In this document: positions 8,652-17,314 of the stretch, piece after piece
How positions within the stretch are numbered: position 1 is the stretch's first letter
Layout: every line of letters starts with the position of its first letter
Source: Blastococcus sp. DSM 46786
GTDB taxonomy: Bacteria; Actinomycetota; Actinomycetes; Mycobacteriales; Geodermatophilaceae
Assembly: GCF_900109665.1 (NCBI RefSeq)
Contig: NZ_FOAO01000021.1
Span: 31,230 to 95,229, forward strand
Direction: 5' to 3'
DNA length: 64,000 nucleotides
Position numbers and translations under genes: made by a program
The notes under the pieces: model-generated
What the model saw: only the letters and a program-made list of their open reading frames with translations
Told to the model about the DNA's origin: nothing
The model's database searches: none

Positions 8652-10400
8652 GTGCTGTTGCGGATGTCGACCCTGTTCCTGCGGACCCTTCGGGACGACC
8701 CGGCCGACGCCGAGGTCGCCAGCCACCGCCTGCTCGCGCGGGCCGGCTACATCCGGCGGGCCGCCCCCGGCGGGTTCACCTGGCTGCCGCTGGGCTTCCG
8801 CGTGTTCCGCAACGTCGAGCGCATCGTCCGCGAGGAGATGGACGCGATGGGCGCACAGGAGGTGCACTTCCCCTCGCTGCTGCCCAGGGAGCCCTACGAG
8901 GCCACCGGCCGCTGGACCGAGTACGGCGACAACCTCTTCCGGCTCAAGGACCGCCGCGGCGTGGACCACCTGCTCGGCCCCACGCACGAGGAGATGTTCA
9001 CGCTCCTGGTGAAGGACCTGTACTCGTCGTACAAGGACCTGCCGCTCTCGCTCTACCAGATCCAGACGAAGTTCCGGGACGAGGCGCGGCCCCGGGCCGG
9101 ATTGCTGCGCGGCCGCGAGTTCACGATGAAGGACAGCTACTCCTTCGACGTCGACGACGCCGGGCTGGACCAGTCCTACGCCGCGCACCGCGACGCCTAC
9201 ATCAAGATCTTCGACCGGCTCGGCCTGGAGTACGCCATCGTCTCGGCGATGTCAGGTGCCATGGGCGGCTCCAGGAGCGAGGAGTTCCTGCACCCGACCG
9301 AGATCGGCGAGGACACCTTCGTCCGCTCGGCCGGCGGCTACGCGGCCAACGTCGAGGCGGTCACCACCGTCGTCCCCGACGAGATCCCGCTCGAGGGCCT
9401 GCCCGAGGCACACGTCGAGGACACCCCCGACACCCCGACCATCGAGACGCTCGTCGCCGTCGCCCAGCAGATGTTCCCCGACGCCGGCTACACCGCGGCC
9501 TCGACGCTCAAGAATGTCGTCGTCACGCTGGTGCACCCCGACGGCACCCGCGAGCCGCTGGTCATCGGCATCCCCGGCAACCGGGACGTCGACGCCAAGC
9601 GGCTGGAGGCGCAGGTCGCCCCGGCCGAGGTCGAGCCGTTCACCGAGTTCGACGCGCACCCGGCGCTGGTCAAGGGCTACATCGGCCCGCAGGTGCTCGG
9701 TAGCGAGAGCGAGTCGAAGATCCGCTACCTGGTCGACCCGCGGGTCGTCCGCGGCACCCGCTGGATCACCGGCGCCAACGCGCCCGGCGAGCACGTGTTC
9801 GACCTGGTGGCCGGGCGTGACTTCACCTGGGACGGCGTCATCGAGGCCGCCGAGGTACTGGCCGGCGACCCCGCGCCCGACGGCTCCGGCCCGCTGGAGC
9901 TCGCCCGGGGCGTGGAGATGGGCCACATCTTCCAGCTGGGCCGCAAGTACGCCGAGGCGCTGGACCTCAAGGTGCTCGACGAGAACGGCAAGCTCGTCAC
10001 CGTCACCATGGGCTCCTACGGCATCGGCGTCTCCCGCGCGGTGGCCGCGATCGCCGAGTCCACCCACGACGAGCTCGGGCTGGTCTGGCCGCGCGAGGTC
10101 GCCCCGGCCGACGTGCACGTCGTCGCCACCGGGAAGGACGCAGCCATCTTCGAGACCGCCGAGTCCCTCGCCGCCGAGCTGGTCGCCGCCGGCCTCACCG
10201 TGCTCTACGACGACCGGCCGAAGGTGAGCCCCGGCGTGAAGTTCAAGGACGCCGAGCTGCTCGGGATGCCGACGATCGTCACCGTGGGGCGCGGCCTGGC
10301 CGAGGGCGTCCTGGAGCTGCGCGACCGCGCTACGGGCGAGCGCGAGGAGATCCCCGTGGCCGACGCCGCATCCCGCGTGCTGGCCGCCGTCCGCGTCTGA
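8652..10400 (+). CDS. proS: Prolyl-tRNA synthetase
   Basis: 582 residues. It charges tRNA-Pro with proline in the cytoplasm. The class II core is visible in motif 2 ([19 protein letters not shown]) and motif 3 (GSYGIGVSR); between them lies the long editing insertion typical of bacterial-type ProRS, and the C-terminal anticodon-binding domain contains [19 protein letters not shown]. The frame is open back to 8568, but the GTG at 8652 (then CTG TTG CGG ATG) is chosen because the family begins with [16 protein letters not shown] lies nine bases upstream. About 180 bases separate it from the immunity gene, with a lone TTGACA at 8537-8542 and no clear -10. It probably begins a new transcription unit. 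Confidence 0.96.
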   Translation: MLLRMSTLFLRTLRDDPADAEVASHRLLARAGYIRRAAPGGFTWLPLGFRVFRNVERIVREEMDAMGAQEVHFPSLLPREPYEATGRWTEYGDNLFRLKDRRGVDHLLGPTHEEMFTLLVKDLYSSYKDLPLSLYQIQTKFRDEARPRAGLLRGREFTMKDSYSFDVDDAGLDQSYAAHRDAYIKIFDRLGLEYAIVSAMSGAMGGSRSEEFLHPTEIGEDTFVRSAGGYAANVEAVTTVVPDEIPLEGLPEAHVEDTPDTPTIETLVAVAQQMFPDAGYTAASTLKNVVVTLVHPDGTREPLVIGIPGNRDVDAKRLEAQVAPAEVEPFTEFDAHPALVKGYIGPQVLGSESESKIRYLVDPRVVRGTRWITGANAPGEHVFDLVAGRDFTWDGVIEAAEVLAGDPAPDGSGPLELARGVEMGHIFQLGRKYAEALDLKVLDENGKLVTVTMGSYGIGVSRAVAAIAESTHDELGLVWPREVAPADVHVVATGKDAAIFETAESLAAELVAAGLTVLYDDRPKVSPGVKFKDAELLGMPTIVTVGRGLAEGVLELRDRATGEREEIPVADAASRVLAAVRV

Positions 10401-10433
10401 CCGCCCCCTGAGCCCGAGGAACCTGATCATGGA

Positions 10434-10469
10434 GCGTCCTCCCTCACGGTGCACGGTGAGGGAGGACGC
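10434..10469. terminator. Perfect 14-bp hairpin after proS
   Basis: GCGTCCTCCCTCAC and GTGAGGGAGGACGC pair perfectly around an 8-base loop, 34 bases after the proS stop. There is no T-tract, as is common for actinobacterial terminators. The remaining gap to rpsP (10470-10694) holds no gene; a CATCAT at 10562-10567 is a weak -10 candidate. Confidence 0.65.
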
Positions 10470-10694
10470 GCCGCGGTGGGGGAGGACGGCGACCGGCGGC
10501 TGCGGTCGGGGTGGTCGCCGGGGCCGACCCGGCTGCGTGCCCGCCCCGTCCGGCCGTCTGGCATCATGGTCGGTCGAACACGGCGTCGGCGGCCCTCTCA
10601 CCGGTGACGTGCGTGTCCCTGGCTCCGCCCCGGCGTACCCCCACACGTCGCCCGGCGAGCACCCGAAACGCGTTCGAGGAGAACACCACACACC

Positions 10695-11162
10695 GTGGCC
10701 ACCAAGATCAAGCTCATGCGCCTGGGCAAGATGCGCGCCCCGTACTACCGCATCGTCGTCGCCGACGCCCGCACCAAGCGGGACGGCCGCTCGATCGAGA
10801 CGATCGGCAAGTACCACCCGAAGGAGGACCCCTCCTTCATCGAGGTCGACAGCGAGCGGGCGCAGTACTGGCTGGGTGTCGGCGCGCAGCCGACCGAGGC
10901 CGTCGCCGCCATCTTCCGCGTGACCGGTGACTGGCAGAAGTTCAAGGGCGAGGCCGCGCCGCCGCCCATGAGGGTCGCCGCCCCGAAGCCGGACAAGAAG
11001 GCCCTCTACGAGGAGGCCGTCCGCGCGGGCATGGGCGAGGAGCCGGCTGCCGGCGCCACCACCCCGAAGAAGAAGGCCGCCCCCAAGGCCGAGGCTCCCA
11101 AGGCGGACGCCGCCGAGGCTTCCGCGGCCGAGGCTGCTCCGGCCGAGACGCCGGCCGGGTAA
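10695..11162 (+). CDS. rpsP: 30S ribosomal protein S16
   Basis: 155 residues from GTG. The first ~85 residues are the S16 fold ([20 protein letters not shown], then a [19 protein letters not shown] segment) that binds 16S rRNA in the 30S body. The remaining ~55 residues are a Lys/Ala/Glu/Pro-rich tail typical of actinobacterial S16, which makes it almost twice as long as the E. coli protein. CGAGGAGAA lies about 13 bases upstream. It opens the rpsP-khpA-rimM-trmD group, with only three bases to the next gene. Confidence 0.97.
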   Translation: MATKIKLMRLGKMRAPYYRIVVADARTKRDGRSIETIGKYHPKEDPSFIEVDSERAQYWLGVGAQPTEAVAAIFRVTGDWQKFKGEAAPPPMRVAAPKPDKKALYEEAVRAGMGEEPAAGATTPKKKAAPKAEAPKADAAEASAAEAAPAETPAG

Positions 11163-11165
11163 GAC

Positions 11166-11402
11166 GTGCTCGAAGAAGCGCTCGAGCACCTGGTCAGGGG
11201 CATCGTCGACAACCCCGACGACGTCACCGTCGACCTGCTCACCAACCGCCGCGGCAAGACCCTCGAGGTCCGCGTCCACCCGGACGACCTCGGCAAGGTC
11301 ATCGGCCGCGGTGGGCGCACCGCCAAGGCGCTGCGCCAGGTGATGACCGGGGTCGGCGGACGAGGCCTGCGGGTCGACGTCGTCGACACCGACGGGCGCT
11401 GA
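11166..11402 (+). CDS. khpA: KH-domain RNA-binding protein KhpA (YlqC family)
   Basis: 78 residues, GTG start three bases after rpsP. A single type-II-like KH domain fills the protein; the [13 protein letters not shown] stretch carries the GxxG RNA-binding loop. KhpA proteins partner with the Jag/KhpB protein in other bacteria and affect cell length and RNA stability; no KhpB is in this window. The position between rpsP and rimM is conserved in Gram-positive bacteria and supports the call. Confidence 0.92.
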   Translation: MLEEALEHLVRGIVDNPDDVTVDLLTNRRGKTLEVRVHPDDLGKVIGRGGRTAKALRQVMTGVGGRGLRVDVVDTDGR

Positions 11403-11414
11403 GCACCCGCTCCT

Positions 11415-11960
11415 TTGAGCACCCAGAACGAACCCACCGACACCGTGGTGGTCGGCCGCATCGGCCGGCCCCACGGTGTCCGTGGTCTGGCCACCGTCGA
11501 GGTGCGCACCGACGACCCCGAGGGGCGCTTCGCCCCCGGGGCGGTGCTGCTGACCGATCCCGCCGAACGCGGCCCGCTGACCGTCGTCGACCGGCGGTGG
11601 CACAGCGGAACCCTGCTGCTCCAGCTCGCCGCGCCGGACGGTGCCGTCTACGACGTCCGCGAGGCCGTCGACGAGCTGCGCAACACCCTGCTGCTGGTCC
11701 GGGTCGCCGACCTCCCCGAACTCGACGACCCCGAGTCCTACTACGACCACCAGCTCGTCGGCCTGGCCGCCCGACTCCCCGACGGCACGGCGCTCGGCGA
11801 GGTCACCGCCGTCCGCCACGAGGCACAGGAGCTGCTGGTCGTCCGCCGCGCGGAGGGCGGGGACGCGCTGATCCCGTTCGTGACGGCGATCGTGCCGACC
11901 GTCGACGTCGCCGGTGGCTTCGTCGTCGTCGACCCGCCCGAGGGGTTGCTCGACCTGTGA
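11415..11960 (+). CDS. rimM: Ribosome maturation factor RimM
   Basis: 181 residues from TTG. The N-terminal RimM barrel is visible as [19 protein letters not shown], and the C-terminal PRC-barrel contains [16 protein letters not shown] and ALIPFV. It helps assemble the 30S head around S19 and process 16S rRNA. No good RBS is seen for the TTG, and a start a few codons later is not excluded. Its stop overlaps the GTG proposed for trmD. Confidence 0.95.
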   Translation: MSTQNEPTDTVVVGRIGRPHGVRGLATVEVRTDDPEGRFAPGAVLLTDPAERGPLTVVDRRWHSGTLLLQLAAPDGAVYDVREAVDELRNTLLLVRVADLPELDDPESYYDHQLVGLAARLPDGTALGEVTAVRHEAQELLVVRRAEGGDALIPFVTAIVPTVDVAGGFVVVDPPEGLLDL

Positions 11961-12772
11961 GCGAACAGGGGCGTGAGCATCGCAGCGAGGAACGAGCGAG
12001 GAGCGGAGCGGCCCGCGGTAGCGAACCGGAGGCGCAGAGCTTCCGGATCGACGTCGTCACGATCTTCCCGGAGTACCTTGCGCCGCTGCGCCAGTCGCTG
12101 CTGGGCAAGGCCATCGAGCGGGGCCTGGTCGCCGTCGGCGTGCACGACCTGCGCCAGTGGACGGACGACGTGCACCGCACCGTCGACGACGCCCCCTACG
12201 GCGGCGGCCCCGGCATGGTCATGAAGCCCGAGCCGTGGGGGCGTGCGCTCGACGCCGTCCGCCCACCCGGCACCCGGCTGGTGGTCCCGACCCCCGCGGG
12301 CCGGCCGTTCACCCACGCGATGGCGGTGGAGTGGGCGTCCGAGCCCGGGCTGGTGTTCGCCTGCGGCCGCTACGAGGGCATCGACCAACGGGTCGCCGAC
12401 TGGGCGGCCGGCGCCGGACCGGTCTCGGAGGTCTCCATCGGCGACTACGTGCTCGCCGGCGGGGAGTCCGCCGTGCTGGTGATGACCGAGGCCGTCACCC
12501 GGCTCATCCCCGGCGTGCTGGGCAACCGCGAGTCCGCCGAGCTCGACTCGCACGCCGACGGGCTGCTCGAGGGCCCCTCGTACACGCGGCCGGCCAACTG
12601 GCGGGGCCACGAGGTGCCGCCGGTGCTGCTGTCGGGCGACCACGCGGCGATCGACCGCTGGCGGCGCGCCGAATCGCTGCGCCGCACCGCCGCCCGCCGT
12701 CCCGACCTGCTGGCCGCCCTCCCTGAGGGCTCGCTCACCGACGCGGAGCGGGCGGCGCCGGCCGGTGGGTGA
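11957..12772 (+). CDS. trmD: tRNA (guanine-37-N1)-methyltransferase TrmD
   Basis: 271 residues from the GTG overlapping the rimM stop. TrmD methylates G37 next to the anticodon using SAM through a trefoil-knot SPOUT fold. [28 protein letters not shown] and [14 protein letters not shown] are clear signatures. The family normally begins with (M)[12 protein letters not shown]; here this motif is preceded by ~27 extra residues rich in Arg, Glu, Ser and Ala, encoded by a reiterated GCGAG-type sequence. A downstream start without ATG/GTG is not available close to the motif, so the extension is probably real. Confidence 0.95.
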   Translation: MSEQGREHRSEERARSGAARGSEPEAQSFRIDVVTIFPEYLAPLRQSLLGKAIERGLVAVGVHDLRQWTDDVHRTVDDAPYGGGPGMVMKPEPWGRALDAVRPPGTRLVVPTPAGRPFTHAMAVEWASEPGLVFACGRYEGIDQRVADWAAGAGPVSEVSIGDYVLAGGESAVLVMTEAVTRLIPGVLGNRESAELDSHADGLLEGPSYTRPANWRGHEVPPVLLSGDHAAIDRWRRAESLRRTAARRPDLLAALPEGSLTDAERAAPAGG

Positions 12773-13262
12773 GCGGCCGGTCCAGCGGACGACGGCTCGC
12801 GTCGCCGTCCTCGACCCGGACGGCCGGGTGCTGCTGCTCGGCGCCCGCCTGCCCGATCCCTCCGTGCCGCCCGGCGAGGTGCTGTTCTGGTACACGCCCG
12901 GCGGGGGAGTGGAGGACGGCGAGACGCTGCGCGCGGCCGCCGTCCGGGAGCTGGCCGAGGAGATCGGGCTGCACGTAGAGGTCGCCGCGCTCGAGGGTCC
13001 CGTGTGGCTGCGCAGGCACGTCGGGCCGTTCGGCGAGCAGGTGTTCGACACCCGCGAGACGTTCTTCGTGCTGCGCGACGTCGTCCACGACGTGGTCCCC
13101 GGCGCGCTGACCGAGCTGGAGCTGCTCGCCGACGAGCCGCACCGGTGGTGGTCGACGGGCGAGCTGGCGGCGGGCCGGGCTTTCGTCCCGGCCGATCTCC
13201 CGGCGCTGGTGGCGGAGCTGCGGGCGGGACCGTGGACGGGGCCGCCGCGCATCGTCGCCTGA
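12765..13262 (+). CDS. NUDIX hydrolase
   Basis: 165 residues from a GTG overlapping the trmD stop by eight bases, suggesting translational coupling. A perfect Nudix box (Gx5Ex7REUxEExGU) starts at GGVEDGE and ends RELAEEIGL. Such enzymes cleave nucleoside diphosphates linked to another moiety with Mg2+. Substrate cannot be told. A NUDIX gene between trmD and rplS is not part of the widely conserved core, so it may be a lineage-specific insertion into the operon. Confidence 0.9.
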   Translation: MGERPVQRTTARVAVLDPDGRVLLLGARLPDPSVPPGEVLFWYTPGGGVEDGETLRAAAVRELAEEIGLHVEVAALEGPVWLRRHVGPFGEQVFDTRETFFVLRDVVHDVVPGALTELELLADEPHRWWSTGELAAGRAFVPADLPALVAELRAGPWTGPPRIVA

Positions 13263-13270
13263 CGATGTGG

Positions 13271-13352
13271 CACAGTAGAGAGTCGCTGCTGACCGACGGC
13301 CGGGCTGTCGGGAGCTCCGCACCGGAGCCGCAGCTCCCCGGAACGGACAGCC
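13271..13352 (+). promoter_or_regulatory. Candidate promoter and hairpin leader of rplS
   Basis: A CACAGT at 13271-13276 may be a -10 element. Downstream, 13303-13352 folds into a long hairpin in which GGCTGTC pairs with GACAGCC and, inside it, GGGAGCT with AGCTCCC, with a small CCG/CGG apex. It lies 57 bases before the L19 start. It could be an attenuator or L19-responsive leader; this is inferred from position and pairing only. Confidence 0.5.
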
Positions 13353-13408
13353 GGGGCGTTCCGCTGTCCGAACCGAGAACGAGCCACCTGAGACTGAGGA
13401 CTGCCGAG

Positions 13409-13765
13409 ATGAACACCCTGGACGCACTCGACGCCGACTCGTTGCGCGACGACATCCCCTCGTTCCGCCCGGGTGACACCGTCAAGGTGCACGTCCGCGT
13501 CATCGAGGGCAACCGCTCGCGCATCCAGGTCTTCCAGGGCGTCGTCATCCGCCGTCAGGGCGGGGGCATCCGCGAGACCTTCACCGTGCGCAAGGTCAGC
13601 TTCGGTGTCGGGGTCGAGCGCACCTTCCCGGTGCACACCCCGGTCGTCGAGAAGATCGAGGTGCTGACCCGCGGTGACGTGCGCCGCGCCAAGCTGTACT
13701 ACCTCCGCGAGCTGCGCGGCAAGGCCGCCAAGATCAAGGAGAAGCGCGAGACCGTCGCGCGCTGA
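13409..13765 (+). CDS. rplS: 50S ribosomal protein L19
   Basis: 118 residues from ATG. The family signature runs from [20 protein letters not shown] through [20 protein letters not shown] to [21 protein letters not shown]19 sits at the 30S-50S interface. It is 144 bases from the NUDIX stop, with its own structured leader, so it can be transcribed apart from the rpsP-trmD group. The next gene, lepB, follows 79 bases later, as in mycobacteria. Confidence 0.97.
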   Translation: MNTLDALDADSLRDDIPSFRPGDTVKVHVRVIEGNRSRIQVFQGVVIRRQGGGIRETFTVRKVSFGVGVERTFPVHTPVVEKIEVLTRGDVRRAKLYYLRELRGKAAKIKEKRETVAR

Positions 13766-13830
13766 CCTCTCCGCGAGGACACGCCTGAAGCCGGCCCGAC
13801 CGGCTGGAACTCGGCGGGTCTCCCGCGCCG

Positions 13831-13836
13831 TACGCT
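13831..13836 (+). promoter_or_regulatory. lepB: -10-like TACGCT for lepB
   Basis: TACGCT ends eight bases before the lepB ATG, so a transcript starting at the usual distance would be leaderless or nearly so. No convincing -35. Confidence 0.4.
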
Positions 13837-13844
13837 GGCTCCTG

Positions 13845-14792
13845 ATGAGCAGCGACCGGCCCGGGGGGCCCGCCGACGTCGTCCCGGGCGAACCCGACGA
13901 ACCCGACGACACCACGGGAGCCGCGCCGGCGGCCGACGCCGGCCGGCGGCGCCGGAAGGACGACGCGAAGAAGGGCTCGCTGCTGCGCGAGCTGCCCGTC
14001 CTGCTGCTGATCGCCTTCGTGCTCGCCCTCGTCGTCAAGACGTTCTTCGTGCAGGCGTTCTTCATCCCGTCCGGCTCGATGGAGCAGACCCTGCACGGCT
14101 GCACCGGGTGCACCGGTGACCGGGTGCTGGTCAACAAGGTGCCTTACTGGTTCGGCGAGCCCGAGCCCGGCGACATCGTCGTCTTCCGCGGCCCCGACAC
14201 CTGGACGCCGGAGATCACGGTCGAGGAGCCGGGCAACTGGTTCACCGGCGCGCTGCTGTGGTTGGGCCGCACGATCGGCGTCGCACCGCCGAGCGAGGAC
14301 GACTTCGTCAAGCGCGTCATCGCCACCGAGGGCCAGACCGTGCAGTGCTGCGACGTCGAGGGCCGGATCACCGTCGACGGCGAACCGCTCGAGGAGCCCT
14401 ACATCTTCGAGGACACGCCCATCGAGACCCGGCCGTTCGGCCCGGTGACGGTGCCCGAGGGGCGGCTGTGGGTGATGGGTGACCACCGGTCGGCGTCGGC
14501 GGACTCCCGCTCGCACGTGGGCGACCAGTACGCGGGCACCATCGGCGTCGACGACGTCATCGGCAAGGCCGCGGTCATCGTCTGGCCGCTGGACCGGTTC
14601 GGGCTGCTGAGTTCACCGGACATCCAGGGCGTCGAGGCGAGCGGGGCCGTGCCGCTGGTCGCTCCCGCGGGTGCGGTGAGCCCGGTCGGTGCGGTGGCGG
14701 TGCTGCCCTACGCGGTCGGGTTGGCCGGCGCGGTGCCGATCACCGCCTGGCGCCGACGCCGGCGGTCGCGGGAGGTCCTGCCCTCGCGGTGA
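13845..14792 (+). CDS. lepB: Type I signal peptidase
   Basis: 315 residues. A ~48-residue acidic then Arg/Lys-rich cytoplasmic head precedes the membrane anchor (~50-70). The catalytic dyad is visible: Ser78 in IPSGSMEQTL and Lys156 in FVKRVIATEGQ; box E appears as MGDHRSASADSR. A second hydrophobic stretch near the C-terminus (~275-300) ends in a Arg-rich tail. It removes signal peptides from Sec/Tat exported proteins at the outer face of the membrane. The ATG start agrees with the -10-like box just upstream. Conserved neighbour of rplS and rnhB. Confidence 0.96.
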   Translation: MSSDRPGGPADVVPGEPDEPDDTTGAAPAADAGRRRRKDDAKKGSLLRELPVLLLIAFVLALVVKTFFVQAFFIPSGSMEQTLHGCTGCTGDRVLVNKVPYWFGEPEPGDIVVFRGPDTWTPEITVEEPGNWFTGALLWLGRTIGVAPPSEDDFVKRVIATEGQTVQCCDVEGRITVDGEPLEEPYIFEDTPIETRPFGPVTVPEGRLWVMGDHRSASADSRSHVGDQYAGTIGVDDVIGKAAVIVWPLDRFGLLSSPDIQGVEASGAVPLVAPAGAVSPVGAVAVLPYAVGLAGAVPITAWRRRRRSREVLPSR

Positions 14793-14836
14793 TGGTCGAG
14801 CCGTTACCGGAGTGATCCGGACGTGCGCCACCAATG

Positions 14837-14855
14837 GTGCGGAAAAGTGCGGAAA
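14837..14855 (+). promoter_or_regulatory. Tandem GTGCGGAAA repeats upstream of the LuxR-type regulator
   Basis: GTGCGGAAA occurs at 14837-14845 and again at 14847-14855, a 10-base (one helical turn) spacing, in a gap that is clearly less GC-rich than its surroundings. This fits a binding site for an activator, or for the regulator itself. Confidence 0.4.
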
Positions 14856-14939
14856 GAATTGCTGGAAAAGCATTCAAGCAACCGATTCACCCTTCCGATG
14901 GAGTGATTGCACGTTCCCGGAAGTGAAACGGAGTCAGTT

Positions 14940-15662
14940 GTGTCTGCACCCATGGCGAGCACCGCGCGCGGCATCACCCGCGTGCTCCTCCTCGCCGACG
15001 CGCCCGTCCTGCGCCGGGGGCTGGTGAGCATGATCAACGAGACCGCCGGTATGCAGGCGGTCGGCACCCCCGGCGAGCTGCGGCGTGCCCTCACGCTGGT
15101 CGAGACCGCCCGCCCCGACGCCGTCGTGGTGGAGCTGGGCTCCGGCCGGGCGGCCACGCTGAACGCCTGCCGCGACCTGCGGCGCCGCTTCCCCCGGGTC
15201 GCGATCGTCGCGCTGGCCACCTCGGAGGACCCGGCCGTAGTCAACGAGGCCCTGGCCGCCGGCATCCGCGGCTACCTCATGATCAACACGTCCCCGACGC
15301 TGCTCGGCTGGGCGATCCTGGCGGCCCGCGCCGGGCGCACCGTCGTCGACCCGCAGATCCGCCGGGTCGAGCCCTCCGCGGTGCCCGCGGCCAAGCCGTT
15401 CACCCCCGAGGTGCCGCTGACCCGCCGCGAGCAGGACGTCCTCGACGAGCTGCTCCAGGGCCAGTCGAACCGGCAGATCGGCCACAACCTCTTCATCAGC
15501 GAGGACACCGTCAAGTCCCACGTCAAGGCCATCCTGCGCAAGCTGGGTGCCCGCGACCGGGCGCACGCGGTCTCCCTGGTCCTGTCCAACCGCACCCCCG
15601 GCTGCAGCTGCGGCGTGCACCCGGCGCCGGCCGGGTCGCCCGAGGCGACCGCCGACCTCTGA
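14940..15662 (+). CDS. LuxR/NarL-family regulator with a degenerate receiver domain
   Basis: 240 residues from the GTG that has GGAG six bases upstream; earlier in-frame TTG at 14907 lacks an RBS. Residues ~14-135 have the receiver fold, but key positions are changed: the acidic pair reads LLADAP, the phospho-acceptor strand reads VVVELGSG (Glu where Asp is expected), and GYLMI lacks the conserved Lys. Residues ~155-215 are a LuxR helix-turn-helix (LTRREQDVLDELLQGQSN, then TVKSHVKAILRKLG). The tail has a CSCGVH motif. It therefore probably binds DNA without normal phosphorylation. No histidine kinase is adjacent. The target is unknown; a role in the nearby lepB region is not implied. Confidence 0.88.
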   Translation: MSAPMASTARGITRVLLLADAPVLRRGLVSMINETAGMQAVGTPGELRRALTLVETARPDAVVVELGSGRAATLNACRDLRRRFPRVAIVALATSEDPAVVNEALAAGIRGYLMINTSPTLLGWAILAARAGRTVVDPQIRRVEPSAVPAAKPFTPEVPLTRREQDVLDELLQGQSNRQIGHNLFISEDTVKSHVKAILRKLGARDRAHAVSLVLSNRTPGCSCGVHPAPAGSPEATADL

Positions 15663-15680
15663 CCCGATCCTCCTTCGGCT

Positions 15681-15717
15681 CCGCAGGCCGGCTCCCGTCC
15701 CGGGAGCCGGCCTGCGG
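15681..15717. terminator. Perfect 16-bp hairpin
   Basis: CCGCAGGCCGGCTCCC pairs fully with GGGAGCCGGCCTGCGG around a five-base loop, 18 bases after the regulator stop. No T-tract. Likely ends the regulator transcript before rnhB. Confidence 0.7.
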
Positions 15718-15755
15718 GGCGTCCGGGGGGCGGTCGTGCTGTCACCGCGCCGTCG

Positions 15756-15761
15756 TACTGT
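15756..15761 (+). promoter_or_regulatory. rnhB: -10-like TACTGT for rnhB
   Basis: TACTGT ends nine bases before the rnhB ATG, giving a near-leaderless transcript. No clear -35. Confidence 0.35.
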
Positions 15762-15770
15762 CGTGCGGCG

Positions 15771-16559
15771 ATGGCCGCTCGTCCCACCTCCACCCGTTCC
15801 ACGCCGGCGCTCCGCGTCCGGCGCACCCTCGCCGACGACCGGCCCGACGCGCTCTGGGACATGGAGCGCGCGCTGCGCCGGCGGGGGTTCGAGGCGATCG
15901 CCGGAGCCGACGAAGCCGGGCGCGGTGCCTGCGCCGGCCCGCTGGTCGCCGCGGCTTGCATCCTCCCCGCCGGACGCCGCGGCCGGGTGCCGGGGCTGGC
16001 CGACTCCAAGCTGCTGACCGCGGCCGCCCGGGAGCGCGCGTACGACGAGATCGTCGACCGGGCGGTGGCGTGGTCGGTCGTCGTCCTGCCCGTGGAGGAC
16101 CTCGACGTCCGGGGCATGCACGTCACGAACATCGAGGCGCTGCGCCGCGCGGTCTGCACGCTCGACCCCGGCCCGGACTACGTGCTGACCGACGGCTTCC
16201 CCGTGCCCGGGCTCGCCCGCCCGGGCCTGGCCGTGTGGAAGGGTGACCGGGTGGCCGCCTGCGTCGCCGCCGCCTCGGTGCTGGCCAAGGTGACGCGCGA
16301 CCGCATCATGCGCGAGCTGCACGAACGCTGGCCGGAGTACGACTTCGCGGGGCACAAGGGCTACATCACCGACGTGCACACCGCCGCACTGGAGCGCCAC
16401 GGCCCCTGCCCCGCGCACCGGATGCGCTTCGTGAACGTCCGGAGCGCCCGCGATGCGCACGCCGCGCGGACCACCCACCTGACCTGTTCCGGCCGCATGG
16501 TCGATGATGGGCCCATGCGCCCTGCGTCCCGAGCCCTGACGAGCACCGAGGACCGATGA
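15771..16559 (+). CDS. rnhB: Ribonuclease HII
   Basis: 262 residues. It cuts the RNA strand of RNA-DNA hybrids and single ribonucleotides in DNA. The catalytic DEAGRG begins at Asp47; a third acidic site is in YVLTDGF and ASVLAKVTRDR with YDFAGHKGY follow. It is longer than the ~200-residue norm because of a 40-residue N-terminal segment and a tail after the RNase H fold. The stop overlaps the next ATG (ATGA), so the two are probably coupled. Conserved place after lepB. Confidence 0.95.
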   Translation: MAARPTSTRSTPALRVRRTLADDRPDALWDMERALRRRGFEAIAGADEAGRGACAGPLVAAACILPAGRRGRVPGLADSKLLTAAARERAYDEIVDRAVAWSVVVLPVEDLDVRGMHVTNIEALRRAVCTLDPGPDYVLTDGFPVPGLARPGLAVWKGDRVAACVAAASVLAKVTRDRIMRELHERWPEYDFAGHKGYITDVHTAALERHGPCPAHRMRFVNVRSARDAHAARTTHLTCSGRMVDDGPMRPASRALTSTEDR

Positions 16560-16876
16560 GCACCGAGGACCTCGAGAAGTACGAGACCGAGATGGAGCTG
16601 CAGCTCTATCGCGAGTACCGGGACATCGTCCGGCAGTTCACCTACGTGGTGGAGACCGAGCGCCGGTTCTACCTGGCCAACTCCGTGGACCTGCAGGTGC
16701 GCGAGGCCGGGGGAGAGGTCTTTTTCGAGCTGAAGCTCTCCGACGCCTGGGTGTGGGACATGTACCGGCCCGCCCGCTTCGTGCGCAACGTGCGGGTGCT
16801 GACGTTCAAGGACGTCAACGTCGAGGAGCTCGACAAGCCCGACCTCGAGCTGCCGGACGGGCCCCGGCTGCCGTAG
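16556..16876 (+). CDS. DUF2469 family protein
   Basis: 106 residues, ATG overlapping the rnhB stop. The sequence MSTEDLEKYETEMELQLYRE starts a compact acidic protein without membrane segments or catalytic motif I know; VFFELKLSDAWVWDMYRPAR is the most conserved-looking part. Homologues (Rv2901c in M. tuberculosis) occur in nearly all actinobacteria in the same place after rnhB, but no function is established. The position hints at a nucleic-acid-related role (inference). Confidence 0.9.
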   Translation: MSTEDLEKYETEMELQLYREYRDIVRQFTYVVETERRFYLANSVDLQVREAGGEVFFELKLSDAWVWDMYRPARFVRNVRVLTFKDVNVEELDKPDLELPDGPRLP

Positions 16877-16954
16877 CCGTCCACACCCCCCGGCGCCGTC
16901 CACAGATCGCCACCGGGGCTGGGCCGGCCGGATCTGCGGCGGCACGGTCGGGGG

Positions 16955-17314
16955 GTGCCTCCCACCACCGAACTCGGCGCCCGCGGTGAACGCATCGCCG
17001 TCGCCTATTTGACCGACGCCGGCCTGCGCGTCCTCGACCGCAACTGGCGCTGCCGCGAGGGCGAGCTCGACCTCGTCGCGCGGGACGGCGACGCCCTCGT
17101 CTTCTGCGAGGTGAAGACGCGGCGGGGAACCGGCTACGGCCATCCCGTGGAGGCGGTCACGCCCGCCAAGCGGCGGCGGATCCGGGTGCTGGCGCAGCGC
17201 TGGCTGGCCGCGCACGACGACCACGCACCGGTGGTGCGCTTCGACGTGGTGGGCGTGCTCGTGCGCCCGGAGCGCCCGGCGGTCGTCACGCACCTGCGGG
17301 GGGCATTCTCGTGA
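16955..17314 (+). CDS. YraN/UPF0102 family endonuclease-like protein
   Basis: 119 residues from GTG. The fold is of the PD-(D/E)xK nuclease type: GARGERIAVAYL, then REGELDLVARDGDALVFCEVKTR, where E-x-D and E-x-K are visible. The biological role is not settled; homologues (Rv2898c) sit next to comM and dprA, which suggests DNA processing. The stop overlaps the comM-like start by four bases. Confidence 0.9.
   Translation: MPPTTELGARGERIAVAYLTDAGLRVLDRNWRCREGELDLVARDGDALVFCEVKTRRGTGYGHPVEAVTPAKRRRIRVLAQRWLAAHDDHAPVVRFDVVGVLVRPERPAVVTHLRGAFS

Noticed and set aside
10429..10923. 164-codon plus-strand frame before and into rpsP
   Set aside because: Spans the terminator hairpin and overlaps rpsP in another frame; product is Arg/Ser/Pro low complexity.
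9252..14137. Large overlapping minus-strand frames opposite proS to lepB
   Set aside because: Shadows of plus-strand genes; no homology-like motif or RBS.
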